Virus record (IMG/VR): IMGVR_UViG_3300031463_000011
Coordinates: 1-48,595 of that record
Direction: 5' to 3' (one strand)
Source: a virus
DNA length: 48,595 nucleotides
Part shown: piece after piece, positions 7,995 through 14,972 of the stretch
Numbering within the stretch: the first letter of the stretch is position 1
How the letters are laid out: the number at the start of each line of letters is the position of its first letter
The notes under the pieces: model-generated
Told to the model about the DNA's origin: nothing
Databases searched by the model: none
The model's input: only the letters and a program-made list of their open reading frames with translations
Made by a program: the position numbers and the translations under genes

Positions 7995-9263
7995 ATGCCA
8001 ACTGAACCTAAAGTTGCACAGAGTCAACCTGTTGAACCGCGTATTGAAGTTAAGCCCGTGACTGAAAATCCCGATGTAGAAGGTGCATTAAGTAAGCTCG
8101 GGCCGACAGGTAAAAGCATGGTTGACGATCTGATTAAACAGGCGCGTTCAACTACAGGTGCACCTATAAAGACTGAACCTGATGAAGGTGCATCGAAAGA
8201 GATGTTTAGAGATATTGAACCTGAACCTGAAGCTAAACCTGAAGATAAAACAGAACCTAGCCAGGATAAACTTGAGCAGGAACAAAAATCTAAACCTGGT
8301 CAAGCTGAACAGCAAAAGGCAGGTAAGAAAAGTCCATGGAAACTGCTTGATGAAGAACGCAAGTTACGGCTTGAAGCTGAACAACGCGCCATTGAAGCTG
8401 AAAAACGCGCTATACCAAAAGCTGAATGGGAAGCTAAAATTAAAGAGATAGAACAATTACGTGCCCGTAACCAAGAACTTGAAGATAAAATTCGGTACAT
8501 AAGTTACACCTCAAGTAAAGAATTTGATCAAAAGTATAGGCAACCGTTCCGGCAAGCATGTGAACGCGCAATAAAAGAACTTGCTGATATAGAGATAAGT
8601 TTACCAGACGGTACAACACGTAAATTTGCGCCTAACGATTTAATTGAACTTGTACAGATGCCACTTGCTAAAGCGCGTGTAATTGCAACAGAAAAATTTG
8701 GCGATTTAGCTAATGACGTAATGGCGCATCGAAACAAATTACGTGAATTACTAGATCAACAGATTCAGGCTGTTAATGATGCGAAAAAGGCTGCTTCGGA
8801 ACGGTTTAAGCAACATAAAGAACAGATAACTAAAATTCAGGAAGAAGTAGTTCAGACATGGCAAAAGGCTAATGATGCAGTTTATAATGATCCTGACATA
8901 GGCAAATGGTTTAAGCCAGTTGACGGTGATGAACGGATAAATAAAGCACTTGAGAACGGGTTTGCTAAGGTTGATGAAGCATTTAAGCTTAATCCATTAG
9001 ACCCACGTCTTACGCCTGAACAACGCCGTGACATTGTACGTAAACATGCTGCAATACGCAACAGGGCAGCCGCATTTGGTCGGTTAGTTGAAGAGATACG
9101 GCGGCGCGATAAACAGATACAGTCATTAAAACAACAACTCGACCAATATCAAAAGGCTGAACCCGCAATTGAAAGTAATACACGGCAAGCTACTAAACCG
9201 CAAAATGCACGGGCGTGGGACAGTATAATATCAGATTTGACAAATCTTGCCAAATCACGGTAA
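7995..9263 (+). CDS. Capsid scaffolding protein
   Basis: The 422-residue protein is highly charged and almost entirely helical. Its N-terminal 130 residues are disordered, Pro/Glu/Lys-rich, followed by an extended coiled coil (about 135-180, EAEQRAIEAEKRA and following) and further helices to the end. This matches scaffolding proteins, which are placed directly upstream of the major capsid gene, fill the procapsid and leave during maturation. The capsid gene follows after a 235-bp spacer holding structured RNA. It could carry a protease, but no catalytic motif is visible. No Shine-Dalgarno precedes the ATG (AATATG context). Confidence 0.75.
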   Translation: MPTEPKVAQSQPVEPRIEVKPVTENPDVEGALSKLGPTGKSMVDDLIKQARSTTGAPIKTEPDEGASKEMFRDIEPEPEAKPEDKTEPSQDKLEQEQKSKPGQAEQQKAGKKSPWKLLDEERKLRLEAEQRAIEAEKRAIPKAEWEAKIKEIEQLRARNQELEDKIRYISYTSSKEFDQKYRQPFRQACERAIKELADIEISLPDGTTRKFAPNDLIELVQMPLAKARVIATEKFGDLANDVMAHRNKLRELLDQQIQAVNDAKKAASERFKQHKEQITKIQEEVVQTWQKANDAVYNDPDIGKWFKPVDGDERINKALENGFAKVDEAFKLNPLDPRLTPEQRRDIVRKHAAIRNRAAAFGRLVEEIRRRDKQIQSLKQQLDQYQKAEPAIESNTRQATKPQNARAWDSIISDLTNLAKSR

Positions 9264-9490
9264 GAGTATATATTGTTACTGGACAATTAAGTCCGATACT
9301 GTGATTTTGTGGCGGCTACCGACCGCCTAAACAACCGGGACGGCTTAATCCCCGTGGAGGCGGGGGGAGAAGCGTTAAAAACTGCCGTGCTTCTGAATTG
9401 TCTCCGCTAAAACAGGCGTATTGTATCCATATAACGGCGTGGATACAAAAAGCCATGGACAATAACAAACCATTAAACAATTAACGAGTG
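9264..9490 (+). ncRNA. Ornate structured RNA upstream of the capsid gene
   Basis: A 235-bp non-coding spacer separates scaffold and capsid genes. By eye it holds at least five helices: 9265-9269 with 9296-9300 enclosing ggac/gtcc (9281-9284 and 9291-9294); ggcgg/ccgcc (9311-9315 with 9323-9327); ccccg/cgggg around 9350-9365; agaagc/gcttct (9368-9373 with 9389-9394); and a 9-bp hairpin 9421-9429 with 9440-9448. The acggc at 9340-9344 can pair with gccgt at 9384-9388 inside another loop, a possible pseudoknot. The last 10 bases before the capsid ATG (TTGAGTTATG) contain no Shine-Dalgarno. It may control capsid translation or mRNA stability, or may be an independent RNA. Confidence 0.5.
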
Positions 9491-9498
9491 ATTGAGTT

Positions 9499-10977
9499 AT
9501 GGCATGTCCAGATGGTTGGATAAAAGCCTGCGATTTTCCGCAGTTTTTTGTAAGTCAAACACCTAAGTTTGACCAAATCATAATGGAAGATATTCGGCCA
9601 ACTGACGGTTGGCTATTGAACGTCTCAACGGGCACTGTACCTATGGGTACACCGCCTGAAATTACACAAGATCGGTTTCGATCTGTTTGGCCTAATATAA
9701 CGAAACAATGGTCACGTGTACTTAACCCTGGAGTAGGATGTATAGGTAACCCATGCGATCCACCTGAATATCGGATTGGTTGGGGCGCAGACAGGCTAAC
9801 ATATTTTGCGTTGGAACAGACTTGGGCAACACCATTGCTCTGTTACAACCAAGATATGCATGTTACACATGCAGTTGAGCATATAGCACAAATAATCAAT
9901 TCAATACTGCGTCCGGCAACGACAATCATATCCAGTGCATTGTTACGTAAAGTAGCGATATACTGGGCAGGTAAAAAGTTCGCTGCAAACGCGCGCATGG
10001 ACGAGTTTACCTATCAATGGTCTGTTGCGGATACAGACGGAGACGGTGTTGCAGACGAAGAGATTTACTTTGATTGTTCGGTGCCGCCGTCGCGAATATT
10101 CCATCTTGTACCGCAGATGTTGCAAAGGCGGTTTATGCCGTTGATGCAAAAGGGTTACGCTGGTAAAAATCCGTTCAAGGAAACCACACCATTTATTGAG
10201 CTTGTAACTGACATAGACACATGTTGGTTCCTAGACAAGCTCGGTGGCAGTGCGGCTGTTACAGCAGATGTAACACCGAATGTAGCAGCTAACTGGCGCT
10301 TTATTGAATGGGGTGCAGCTAACAAATACTGGCGGTACGGATTTTCGGGTCAACTAGGTAATTTCATGATTCGGGTTGATCCGTTCGGACTTAGGTTTAA
10401 CTATGTAACTGACCTCGGCCCGAGTGCACATGGCGGCAATGGTAACCGGTACAGGTACCAGATTGTGTTGCCGTATGTGAACAATATTACCACAGGTGCA
10501 GGTGGTGCGGCTGGAATAGGCGCAGATGAAAATCCAGATTATCAAGATGCTGAATTTGCAATCTCGATAATCTGGCATAAACGCGCCATGGAACTACTTG
10601 TACCTGACGCTACACCTATCCATCCAGATATGCCATATGGCCATCGTGATTTTGGTGGTAAATGGCGGTTCTTGATGCACGATTTAGGTGCTGATGTTGA
10701 CGGTAAACCGATCAAGAACGATTGGGAAAACAAAGGCAGATTTGGTGCATGGTTTAAGTATTATCCAAGACCATTGTACACTGAATTTGCTGAAGTATTG
10801 CTGCACAAACGTGAACCGATGATAGTGCCTGAGATTGATCGTTGTACGCCGTCACCTGGTTATCCAGCGCAACGGTACAGCAGTGAATTACCAGAGTGTC
10901 CGTTACCAACTGATTACCAAGGACAATGGGGTACAGGTGTACCTTCGGGTGACAATGCCGGGCCATTGAATAGGTGA
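9499..10977 (+). CDS. Major capsid protein
   Basis: The 492-residue protein directly follows the scaffold gene and has the size and composition of an HK97-fold capsid protein. Candidate fold parts are an N-terminal arm (MACPDGWIKACDFPQFFV), a long central helix near residues 130-165 (VEHIAQIINSILRPAT) and several Gly-rich loops with a GNGNRYRYQIVLPY strand. Eight or more cysteines are scattered through the chain, which is many for a capsid protein and could allow disulfide or metal links. The N-terminal QFFV-x-QTP-xx-DQ motif is shared with the small protein at 4876. The gene lies between two structured RNA regions. Assignment is by position, length and overall character. Confidence 0.7.
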   Translation: MACPDGWIKACDFPQFFVSQTPKFDQIIMEDIRPTDGWLLNVSTGTVPMGTPPEITQDRFRSVWPNITKQWSRVLNPGVGCIGNPCDPPEYRIGWGADRLTYFALEQTWATPLLCYNQDMHVTHAVEHIAQIINSILRPATTIISSALLRKVAIYWAGKKFAANARMDEFTYQWSVADTDGDGVADEEIYFDCSVPPSRIFHLVPQMLQRRFMPLMQKGYAGKNPFKETTPFIELVTDIDTCWFLDKLGGSAAVTADVTPNVAANWRFIEWGAANKYWRYGFSGQLGNFMIRVDPFGLRFNYVTDLGPSAHGGNGNRYRYQIVLPYVNNITTGAGGAAGIGADENPDYQDAEFAISIIWHKRAMELLVPDATPIHPDMPYGHRDFGGKWRFLMHDLGADVDGKPIKNDWENKGRFGAWFKYYPRPLYTEFAEVLLHKREPMIVPEIDRCTPSPGYPAQRYSSELPECPLPTDYQGQWGTGVPSGDNAGPLNR

Positions 10978-10994
10978 GGCGATGAGGTAGTTGA

Positions 10995-11074
10995 GTTGTG
11001 CAGCTAAACAGTCGCAGAGCGTAAAACAGAGCGGGGATATAGTGGTTGTATTTACTGTATCCCCGCTCACAACC
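10995..11074 (+). ncRNA. Strong hairpin with possible H-type pseudoknot after the capsid gene
   Basis: A perfect 11-bp stem (11029-11039 with 11058-11068) extends by a wobble pair and agt/act to about 15 bp, with a loop ggttgtattt (11044-11053). The loop bases ggttgt are exactly complementary to acaacc at 11069-11074, directly after the stem, so an H-type pseudoknot is possible. An alternative partner for cacaac is gttgtg at 10995-11000, which would close the whole element. There is no U-run, so intrinsic termination is unlikely. It may protect the capsid mRNA 3' end or control the next gene. Confidence 0.5.
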
Positions 11075-11087
11075 TAAAGATAGATTT

Positions 11088-11435
11088 ATGCCAAATCGAA
11101 CTAGACCTAACATTGGGAATATTGAACCCACTGAAAGAGATTTAGATTTGTACAATGATATTGGGCCTGAAGAACGTTCAGGTGAACCTGAGGCTGAACA
11201 AGAGACAAGTTATAATACAACTGTTATCCCGCGTGAAATACTGCCTGGTGAACATACGGTAGGTGAAACTGTCACATTCAAGATTGTAGGTGTCTACGAA
11301 GACGAATACGAGATTGAACCTGTGACAGAACAACAGACATCACCTGAATCATCTAAATCACGTGAATCAACTGAATACACTGAACCGACTGAAACTGAAT
11401 CTACTGCAATGGAAGGCTTCAGTGCAATAGATTAA
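11088..11435 (+). CDS. Acidic hypothetical protein, 115 residues
   Basis: Translation from the ATG at 11088 (MPNRTRPNIGNIE) gives 115 residues rich in Glu, Thr, Pro and Ser, probably largely disordered. An in-frame ATG at 11046 lies inside the hairpin downstream of the capsid gene and is less plausible. The TTATG start context resembles other rightward genes of this phage. The C-terminal third is a repetitive Ser/Thr/Glu stretch (TEYTEPTETES). It may be a head-associated or scaffold-accessory protein; I recognise no family. Confidence 0.55.
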   Translation: MPNRTRPNIGNIEPTERDLDLYNDIGPEERSGEPEAEQETSYNTTVIPREILPGEHTVGETVTFKIVGVYEDEYEIEPVTEQQTSPESSKSRESTEYTEPTETESTAMEGFSAID

Positions 11436-11443
11436 GGCCGGTT

Positions 11444-11653
11444 ATGGAAATCAATGTTGACGGGCTAATTAACATTGGGGTCTTAATAGTTGTTGTAGGT
11501 TATTTTTTCAGGTTTGAACACCGAGTTGCCGAACTTCAATCTGAATTTGAACATCGGATGACGCGGGTTGAAACTAAACTAGATGTTTTATTGAATGGCC
11601 AGAAAGCAAATGCTGCCGAACTGAAAGATTCAATTAAAAAGTTAGCTCATTAA
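11444..11653 (+). CDS. Small membrane protein with coiled coil
   Basis: The 69-residue protein has a single hydrophobic segment (LINIGVLIVVVGYFF, about residues 8-22) followed by a charged coiled coil of about 45 residues. This N-terminal-anchor plus cytoplasmic or periplasmic coil layout resembles phage accessory lysis proteins and inner spanins, but it is too short for confident assignment. It leads a cluster of small membrane proteins (12202, 12419, 12814), with a leftward gene inserted between. Its 3' end overlaps the 3' end of the leftward TnpB-like gene by 20 bp. Confidence 0.55.
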   Translation: MEINVDGLINIGVLIVVVGYFFRFEHRVAELQSEFEHRMTRVETKLDVLLNGQKANAAELKDSIKKLAH

Positions 11654-12185
11654 CTTTCAGTGGTGCATTAGGGTAAAAGTCACGTAATCTTTTACCGAAA
11701 TTATAGGTATTCTGGTACAATTCAACTAACCAACCAGAATCGTTAAGCCGTAAGATAGCGAATGTAGCTGGGTCACGTCTTAACTTACGAATAATTTCGT
11801 CTGTAAGATCGCATAGTGCTAATACACGACCTGCAATTGTAGCAAGTGAAATTAGCCTATCGTCAGCAAACAGGCTAAAGACCCACATATCATATTCGAT
11901 TGAATCAGGTTTAAACTGGTAATATTCACCGTAACGTTTAAGTGCACCTGCAGCACGTCGAATTGCGGTATCAGCTAAATCGGCTGGTAACTTAAAGATT
12001 TGTCGTATTGGATAATAGACTTGATGATGTAGCCTGATATCATTTGAAATACCCATGTTAACCGCAGTTTCAAAAGCAAACTTTGTAGCTGCACAATAGA
12101 CAAGTACAGTTTGGTACAACAATAAATTATCTTTATACCTGGGCCAGACAGTTAATGTGACAGGCTTGCAAATTGAATCGAACAT
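11634..12185 (-). CDS. Stand-alone TnpB N-terminal-like protein without RuvC domain
   Basis: The 183-residue protein resembles the N-terminal (wedge plus REC-like) half of IS605-family TnpB. In order it has an amphipathic strand with KPVTLTVWPRYKDN; a helix with YCAATKFAFETAVNMGISN; LHHQVYYPIRQIFKLPADL near residues 52-70; AIRRAAGALKR near 74-84; then SIEYDMW, LISLATIAGRV and a final strand near LRLNDSGWLVELYQ, which parallel the beta-strand segment preceding RuvC in TnpB. No RuvC catalytic segment (GxDxG, later Glu and Asp) follows: the gene ends there, and its 3' flank is occupied by the opposite-strand gene 11444. It is uninterrupted and reads in the phage's base composition, so it looks kept rather than decaying. 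In TnpB this part contacts the guide RNA and the DNA. Divergent to the holin-like gene by 16 bp. Function unknown. Confidence 0.6.
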   Translation of the reverse strand: MFDSICKPVTLTVWPRYKDNLLLYQTVLVYCAATKFAFETAVNMGISNDIRLHHQVYYPIRQIFKLPADLADTAIRRAAGALKRYGEYYQFKPDSIEYDMWVFSLFADDRLISLATIAGRVLALCDLTDEIIRKLRRDPATFAILRLNDSGWLVELYQNTYNFGKRLRDFYPNAPLKVNELTF

Positions 12186-12201
12186 GGCGTAATTTTGTAC
12201 T

Positions 12202-12486
12202 ATGATATCGGAAGTTCAAAAGAACGTAAGTTTGTTATGGTTAAACCCGCATTTACGATGGGTATTTGCATTATTAATAATAAGCGAACTAGGGGCGATT
12301 TGGTTTCCACATTTCCAAGAACAGTTCGCTGCAACACAGAAAGTATTTTTATTGTATGGATTAGCAGTTGCGGCTAATTCAGCTCCAGACGATTACAATA
12401 AAATTACTGAACCGAAAAATGAAAAGTCAAATGCACCTGATAAAACTGATCAAGCACCTCGGAATTCCGAGGTGTCCAAAAATTAG
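12202..12486 (+). CDS. Holin-like small membrane protein
   Basis: The 94-residue protein has two hydrophobic segments: WVFALLIISELGAIWF (about residues 19-34) and VFLLYGLAVAANSA (about 48-61), followed by a polar, charged C-terminus. This topology fits a two-segment (class II-type) holin, which permeabilises the inner membrane in lysis. It overlaps the following lipoprotein gene by 68 bp, typical of lysis cassettes. The C-terminal codons contain a perfect 20-bp palindrome (12455-12474) encoding PRNSEV. No endolysin neighbour was recognised, so the holin role is tentative. Confidence 0.55.
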   Translation: MISEVQKNVSLLWLNPHLRWVFALLIISELGAIWFPHFQEQFAATQKVFLLYGLAVAANSAPDDYNKITEPKNEKSNAPDKTDQAPRNSEVSKN

Positions 12487-12817
12487 ACACATAAGCAATA
12501 TTGTAGCGGGGATTATATTGGCCATATTAATTTTAGGCTGTACAACGCAGGGTGCTAAAGTTGTTGCGTACAGGACACTTTGGACGACGCAAACGACTGT
12601 TAATACAGCATTTGACTCATATTTACGGTTAATTGTGATGGGTGAAGCGCCTACAAATTATTTACCGCAGATAAGTCAAGCATATGACAGTTTTCAAGAT
12701 GCATTTAAGCTAGCTGTATTAATAGCTGAGACTGATCCAGCTAACCCATGTTTATCTAATATTACTGTACAAGCTACAGAATTAATCAAAACAATTGAAC
12801 GGGCTAAACAAAAATGA
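12419..12817 (+). CDS. Lipoprotein, spanin candidate
   Basis: I start at the ATG at 12419, giving 132 residues; an upstream in-frame start at 12368 is possible. A hydrophobic stretch (IVAGIILAILILG, about residues 28-40) ends in an ILGC lipobox with Cys41, then TTQGAKVV. This is a bacterial lipoprotein signal, although the 27-residue n-region is unusually long and basic. The mature part is about 92 residues and helical. Its nesting inside the upstream holin-like gene is reminiscent of Rz/Rz1-type outer spanins. A true internal start near the hydrophobic core might give a more typical signal. Membrane-anchored lysis accessory protein is the best guess. Confidence 0.5.
   Translation: MKSQMHLIKLIKHLGIPRCPKIRHISNIVAGIILAILILGCTTQGAKVVAYRTLWTTQTTVNTAFDSYLRLIVMGEAPTNYLPQISQAYDSFQDAFKLAVLIAETDPANPCLSNITVQATELIKTIERAKQK
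12455..12490. promoter_or_regulatory. Palindromic element, copy 1 (in holin-like gene)
   Basis: Bases 12455-12474 are a perfect 20-bp palindrome, cacctcggaattccgaggtg, with an EcoRI site at its centre. It is followed by an imperfect inverted repeat gtgtc-N9-gacac at 12472-12490. The same element occurs at 30523-30557 and 45539-45595. The palindrome lies in the coding region of two overlapping genes, so a regulatory or centromere-like role is more likely than chance. The gene at 32349 encodes a ParB-like protein. Confidence 0.65.
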
Positions 12818-13053
12818 ATTGGAATACACTTGCACTTTTAATAGTTGAATACGGGTTACCTTTTGCTGAAAAGGTATGGGATTTTTATCAGCAAAAAAAA
12901 GAGCCTACACTGGATGATTTTGCGCAGTTACGTGCGTTAGCAAATCAAAATGCAGCGCAACGTATGGCAACAATGATAGCGTTACATGGACAAAATCTTA
13001 ACGAAGAAACAAAGAATATTTTGTTACAGTTAGCTGGTGGCAAAACAGCTTAA
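12814..13053 (+). CDS. Hypothetical protein, 79 residues
   Basis: The ATG overlaps the upstream stop (ATGA). The protein has a short hydrophobic N-terminus (LALLIVEYGLPF, about residues 6-17) and then a helical, polar body. It resembles the many unassigned small proteins found next to phage lysis genes. It could be a peripheral membrane or anti-holin-like factor. The next gene (large terminase) faces it on the other strand, with a 13-bp gap between the two stop codons. Confidence 0.5.
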   Translation: MNWNTLALLIVEYGLPFAEKVWDFYQQKKEPTLDDFAQLRALANQNAAQRMATMIALHGQNLNEETKNILLQLAGGKTA

Positions 13054-13066
13054 AGGTAGACATGGA

Positions 13067-14914
13067 TCAATTCAATTGATAGGTCAACTGACCGCTAGTC
13101 CAGTATTGTCTAGATTTTTCGTGCAATGTCCGCAACCATGTTTGTTCAGTAGACAATTGTTGTTGATTGCCAAGTTTCCTGATCACGAAACCGAGTTTAC
13201 GTGCACCATAAAAACCAACTGCAATTGCATCGGCAATATCAGGTGACCGACCGATTTTTTCTTTCATTTTATGTTTCGGTTCAACTTCAATCTTGTTCCC
13301 GGCAACAATTGTCCATTCGCGATTACAAAATTCTTCAATTACTTCATCGGTAAACCCACGTACTTGCCCGGCTTCAACAGCAAGTCGAACACTAAACCAT
13401 AGTTCAGTGATAAATTTTGAATAGTACTGGTCACACGGAACTTGAATTTCAGCACTGACCATGTCTTGTGACGGTTTACCGCCACAATCTACTGGGTTAA
13501 CACGATTTGACCATAAACGCGCAAATGCAGTTACTAAACTTGTACGCATACCGGCGTCAAAGAAGAAATTTTCAGGTGGAATATTACGATTTTTGCACTG
13601 TTCCATGACAAATTCCACAATTTGATCTTCAGGATCATCTGACACAGCTTTAATTGGTATAACCATGTAATCAATTAATGCTATAATCTGACCTGTATTA
13701 GGCCTATGGACAGATTGACTGATTAAACTTGAGACATTAAAGGTTGAATTATCCGAGGACGCTTCAATACCAAATTGTAACTCGCCAAAGATACATCTGT
13801 CACCACCTACTGCGCGGTACGCAGCATCTAGAAAACCAACTTTAATTCGGTTATTATCTGCCCAATGCGGTTCTTTTGTTGCACCGAATTTAATGCACAT
13901 TTGCCGCGTTAACACACGTCGTGAGCCTTGACCGCGCGGCATACGGCCTTCGTTCATCATGTGAAACCAAAGACTGTCACGACCGTAAAATTCTAAGTCG
14001 CGGTCAATAGCGTCTTTGGTAATTAATGGTGCGCCTAATTTACCATCTAGATTAGGTGAGTCTGATCCCCACAACTGAATACAAATACCGTGCGGCCGTT
14101 TAATTTCCCACGTTTTGGTTCCTGGTTTTTGGTCTATGCCACCGTCCCAACCACCTAAATGTGCAGCAGGTTCAGCTAATATACCGAGAGGATCGTTGAT
14201 ATCTTTGGGGTTACCTAACCCGACAAACTTAAAATCTGGGTTTTTGTCTAGGTTAGACAATCCATCTATAATTGCATGTGGTAAAAGGTGTAATTCATCT
14301 GCTATAAGTCGAATGCGTTTATTTTTTATACCGGCAAATTCGCCTATACCAATAAATGTTTCACCGCGTTTAGCTGCTACACCAACTAAACCGTTACGAA
14401 AATCACGTGCTTCAACGTCACTTGTTTTTGGATCAGAAACAATCCGTTGCCGACCTTCAATTAAATGACCAGGTAACCATGGACAACGCCGTTTAGCTAA
14501 TGTGAAATGATGTTTTATTTCACCCCAAATACGTTCTTCAAGTCGTTCGCGTGTAGTTGAACAGCATAGTACAGTTGTGCATTCAGGCCAACAAAACCAA
14601 TCTGCTAATACATTAGTTGCGGCTGAATGTGTTTTACCACTTGATGCTGGCCCAATCTCAATCACAGTCCGATAGTTAAGGAAACATTCCATTTCTAGCT
14701 GGTTCCATTTATGCCAAATTTTTTCTGGCCAAAGTAATTCTTGTAACCGCCGAAAATGGAAAGCTAATCCTTTGCCCACAATCCGGTTATCGTCTTTAGA
14801 CTGACGCCATTTACCGCCCCTACGAATCATTGCAATTTCAATTGCAACGGGGTTAATACCAACTGGCCATTCTAACCCGTACAATTCAATTTTGCGTTTT
14901 TTAGATTGCGCCAT
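13067..14914 (-). CDS. terL: Terminase large subunit
   Basis: I choose the ATG at 14914 (MAQSKKRK); a TTG four codons upstream is possible. The 615-residue protein has a Walker A GPASSGKT near residues 88-95 and a Walker B IADE near 204-207, forming the packaging ATPase. The C-terminal part keeps nuclease-like features: a GFLDAAY segment near 365, an FFFDAGMR segment and SPDIADAIAVG close to the end, matching RNase H-like terminase nucleases. It works with the portal to drive DNA into the procapsid. It is leftward and converges with the lysis genes, while its neighbours on both sides are rightward. Divergent to 14973 across 58 bp. Confidence 0.9.
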   Translation of the reverse strand: MAQSKKRKIELYGLEWPVGINPVAIEIAMIRRGGKWRQSKDDNRIVGKGLAFHFRRLQELLWPEKIWHKWNQLEMECFLNYRTVIEIGPASSGKTHSAATNVLADWFCWPECTTVLCCSTTRERLEERIWGEIKHHFTLAKRRCPWLPGHLIEGRQRIVSDPKTSDVEARDFRNGLVGVAAKRGETFIGIGEFAGIKNKRIRLIADELHLLPHAIIDGLSNLDKNPDFKFVGLGNPKDINDPLGILAEPAAHLGGWDGGIDQKPGTKTWEIKRPHGICIQLWGSDSPNLDGKLGAPLITKDAIDRDLEFYGRDSLWFHMMNEGRMPRGQGSRRVLTRQMCIKFGATKEPHWADNNRIKVGFLDAAYRAVGGDRCIFGELQFGIEASSDNSTFNVSSLISQSVHRPNTGQIIALIDYMVIPIKAVSDDPEDQIVEFVMEQCKNRNIPPENFFFDAGMRTSLVTAFARLWSNRVNPVDCGGKPSQDMVSAEIQVPCDQYYSKFITELWFSVRLAVEAGQVRGFTDEVIEEFCNREWTIVAGNKIEVEPKHKMKEKIGRSPDIADAIAVGFYGARKLGFVIRKLGNQQQLSTEQTWLRTLHEKSRQYWTSGQLTYQLN

Positions 14915-14972
14915 CGAAACTTGCAAAACTGTTCAGACAAAAATACATTTACTAAAGGCTAATGACAATAAT

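Noticed and set aside
8182-8451. Lys/Leu-rich frame inside the scaffold gene
   Set aside because: It is a shadow of the Glu/Lys-rich scaffold codons, has no Shine-Dalgarno and no family-like sequence.
10960-11070. Pseudoknot after the capsid gene as a programmed frameshift site
   Set aside because: The stop codon comes well before the structure and no slippery heptamer lies at the right distance, so frameshifting is not supported.
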